Origin: a bacterium
GTDB taxonomy: Bacteria > Myxococcota_A > Bradymonadia > Bradymonadales > Bradymonadaceae
Length of the DNA: 64,000 nucleotides
Assembly (NCBI GenBank): GCA_030427705.1
Contig: JAUIBR010000008.1
Location: 1-64,000, forward strand
Direction of reading: 5' to 3'
The notes below the pieces were generated by a model that had not been told where the DNA came from, did no database searches, and worked only from the letters and a program-made list of their open reading frames with translations. This document shows positions 63,401-64,000 of the stretch, one piece after another (the first letter of the stretch is position 1; each line of letters opens with the position of its first letter). A program made the position numbers and the translations under genes.

Positions 63401-64000
63401 AACCGTCCGCAAGAGCGTTGTCTGGCGACGCGGTGTAATTGCCCGCAGGGTCGGCGGTCACAACTTTGGTCTGTTCATTTGCGGTGCCCGCGTCGAACAC
63501 AAGGGTGACCGTCGCGCCAGGCTCCGTGAGGCCGGTGACCGCAGGGCTGTTAACAGTGCCGGACTGCATGCCGTTGACCAATTGAGCCGTCAGGCTAGCA
63601 GGTGCCGTGGAATCGAGTGTGAATGTCGAGTTTGCTGCTGCACCAACATTGCCAGCCGCGTCAGTCGGTGTGGCTTGAATCGTGTGCGCGCCCTCGGAAA
63701 CCGTGGGCGAGACCGACCAATCGCCGTTTACATCTGCAAGGGCGGATAGTGTCTGTTCGTTTGCCGTACCGCTATCGATGACAACGGACACGGTTGCGCC
63801 TGGCTCGGTTGTTCCCGTGATGGTTGCATCACTGACTGTCGCGCCATTCGCGGGTGTGGTGATCGAAACCGTGGGATTGGTGCGGTCCACATTGAATGTA
63901 CGTGTTTCTGGGCCGGCGGTGTTGTTCGCGCCATCAACTGCTGTGACGTCCACGGTGTGAATGCCTTCGGTCAATGGCGTTGCGGGAGTCGCGCTGTAAG
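60459..64000 (-). CDS. Ig-like repeat surface protein with MYXO-CTERM-like anchor (5' truncated)
   Basis: The minus-strand frame is open to the window end (the visible TTG at 63976 is internal; YSATPATPLTEG continues the pattern), so the N-terminus lies beyond. About 1180 residues are visible. They form twelve consecutive Ig-like domains of about 85-100 residues with the shared blocks PxVTISxPADG, ITGTTEPGATV, IDGxxVGTxTADxxGDW, LADGxHTVxVxATDAAGN. The C-terminus has the MYXO-CTERM layout: Cys-Ser, a helix (GWLALIFIGLIGVI) and RRRK. Probably sorted to the cell surface; adhesion or predation is inferred. Confidence 0.93.
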   Translation of the reverse strand, partial: YSATPATPLTEGIHTVDVTAVDGANNTAGPETRTFNVDRTNPTVSITTPANGATVSDATITGTTEPGATVSVVIDSGTANEQTLSALADVNGDWSVSPTVSEGAHTIQATPTDAAGNVGAAANSTFTLDSTAPASLTAQLVNGMQSGTVNSPAVTGLTEPGATVTLVFDAGTANEQTKVVTADPAGNYTASPDNALADGSHTVDVSAADAAGNSIGPVSLTFDLDTMVPALAVTTPNDGDSVATDFDVTGTAEPGATVTVTLDAGTPAETTTTVTADGAGDWTVMASVAAAGAHTVDVEASDAAGNTATVPTINVTVSGATLAITEPLDGSVINDNTPALVGTANAGATVTIVLDAGTADEQTISVVANSNGDWFFFSPVLADGTHTVDASTDDGAGGMLTDSVSFEIDSVPPTIAISSPADGSSTNDTTPLIEGTTDNDLIIDIYIDGVFVDTAAANAIGEWTYTVPDGNALADGLYEFEAVATDAAGNEARASINLTIDTVAPTVTIDSPADGATVGTMPALSGTTEPGAEVEITLDGAVVATVTANSSGTWTYTPAALADGSHSLSVVATDAAGNASGAASSTFSVDSTLPVVTISEPADGSVTRETLPVVTGTADANADVEISVDGNVVDSVMADANGDWSYTIMTALAEGNHTVTASVTEIVTVTASSTFEVDTTPPPLTVDTPMGGLLNDDTPTITGTTEPNATVNITLPDGTTVQVVADGNGDFSYAVTSPLPEGPGTIDVYAQDPAGNNSTVSVMIEIDVTAPAVSITNPDDDATKNSGSVEYRGTSDPGQEVELYVDGNLETTVTADANGEWVYASPTVLADGVHTLDARAVDAAGNEGVDSVDFIIDTRSPSLEIVTPAEGETFDTGDFTVSGTTDANQVVTILVDGTEVGTATADADGDWSLDVTGITMGDHVVRAEADDGNGNIANDEVNISVTDDSTNPMMGDLTITRPQDGDSTNDQTPTIEGTGTPGTTIEVFIDGTKVGEVVVDDDGTWEFTPEDDLTEGDHTVEVVVTFPDGSTETVEVVVTIDTTPPDGEITTPADGDETTDQPAITGTAEPGATVEVFIDGESIGETEADNNGDWTITPPEGLDDGPHEVTAIVTDDAGNSTEIGPVEFTSKAPDSTDNEFNDWQVAGGQYTCSAASNDAPTGWLALIFIGLIGVIRRRK

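Noticed and set aside
60459-64000. Start codon at 63974-63976 for the Ig protein
   Set aside because: The frame continues to the window edge in the middle of a repeat, so the true start is outside.

Overview
The window looks like chromosomal DNA of a Myxococcota/Bradymonadia-like (deltaproteobacterial-type) Gram-negative predator or saprophyte. This placement is inferred from a MYXO-CTERM-like C-terminal anchor, about a dozen lipoproteins with clear lipoboxes, A2M, VWA and Ig-array surface proteins, a sigma-54 activator, a two-haem cytochrome and moderately GC-rich DNA. No phage, plasmid, insertion sequence or CRISPR array was recognised.

Layout. 1-10.1 kb: the end of a beta-barrel-like protein, a Bax-inhibitor-1 membrane protein, an MBL hydrolase overlapping a GAF/sigma-54 activator, a SIMPL-domain protein, phosphatidylserine synthase, a small membrane protein coupled to a lipoprotein with two DsbA-like domains, and a membrane-anchored pentapeptide-repeat protein with an acidic tail. 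10.3-19.4 kb: acyl-CoA carboxylase beta subunit, a nucleotidyltransferase, a GCS2-CBS fusion, and a tightly overlapping operon of M1 aminopeptidase, phosphohexomutase and SDR. 19.5-28 kb: a Cys-domain protein with MG(K/D/E) repeats, a subtilase gene split by a 13-base homopolymer with its partner lipoprotein, a TPR lipoprotein and an enoyl-CoA hydratase pair. 28-39.5 kb: an AarF/UbiB kinase, a lipoprotein, tRNA-Thr(CGU) with promoter and terminator, a minus-strand run of UspA, lipoprotein, CULT (cereblon-like) and TANGO2/NRDE genes, a dihaem cytochrome, and an SDR / atypical SDR / acyltransferase operon. 39.7-45.3 kb: two paralogous YfbK-type VWA proteins surrounding a RelA/SpoT-like protein and a small secreted protein bracketed by inverted tandem arrays. 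45.4-57.7 kb: an envelope cluster of lipoprotein, caspase-like lipoprotein, lipoprotein, modular repeat array, OmpA lipoprotein, second array, giant alpha-2-macroglobulin lipoprotein and secreted metzincin. 58-64 kb: aminotransferase and M42 peptidase, then a long Ig-repeat protein that runs off the end.

Most interesting points: a CULT-domain protein whose aromatic cage and zinc cysteines have exactly the cereblon spacing; a caspase/A2M/metzincin envelope cluster separated by mosaic palindromic repeat arrays; a subtilase lipoprotein that looks phase-variable through a poly-C tract; a Cys-motif protein with MG repeats; and a RelA/SpoT-like enzyme candidate. All functions are read from sequence motifs by eye; no database search was possible.
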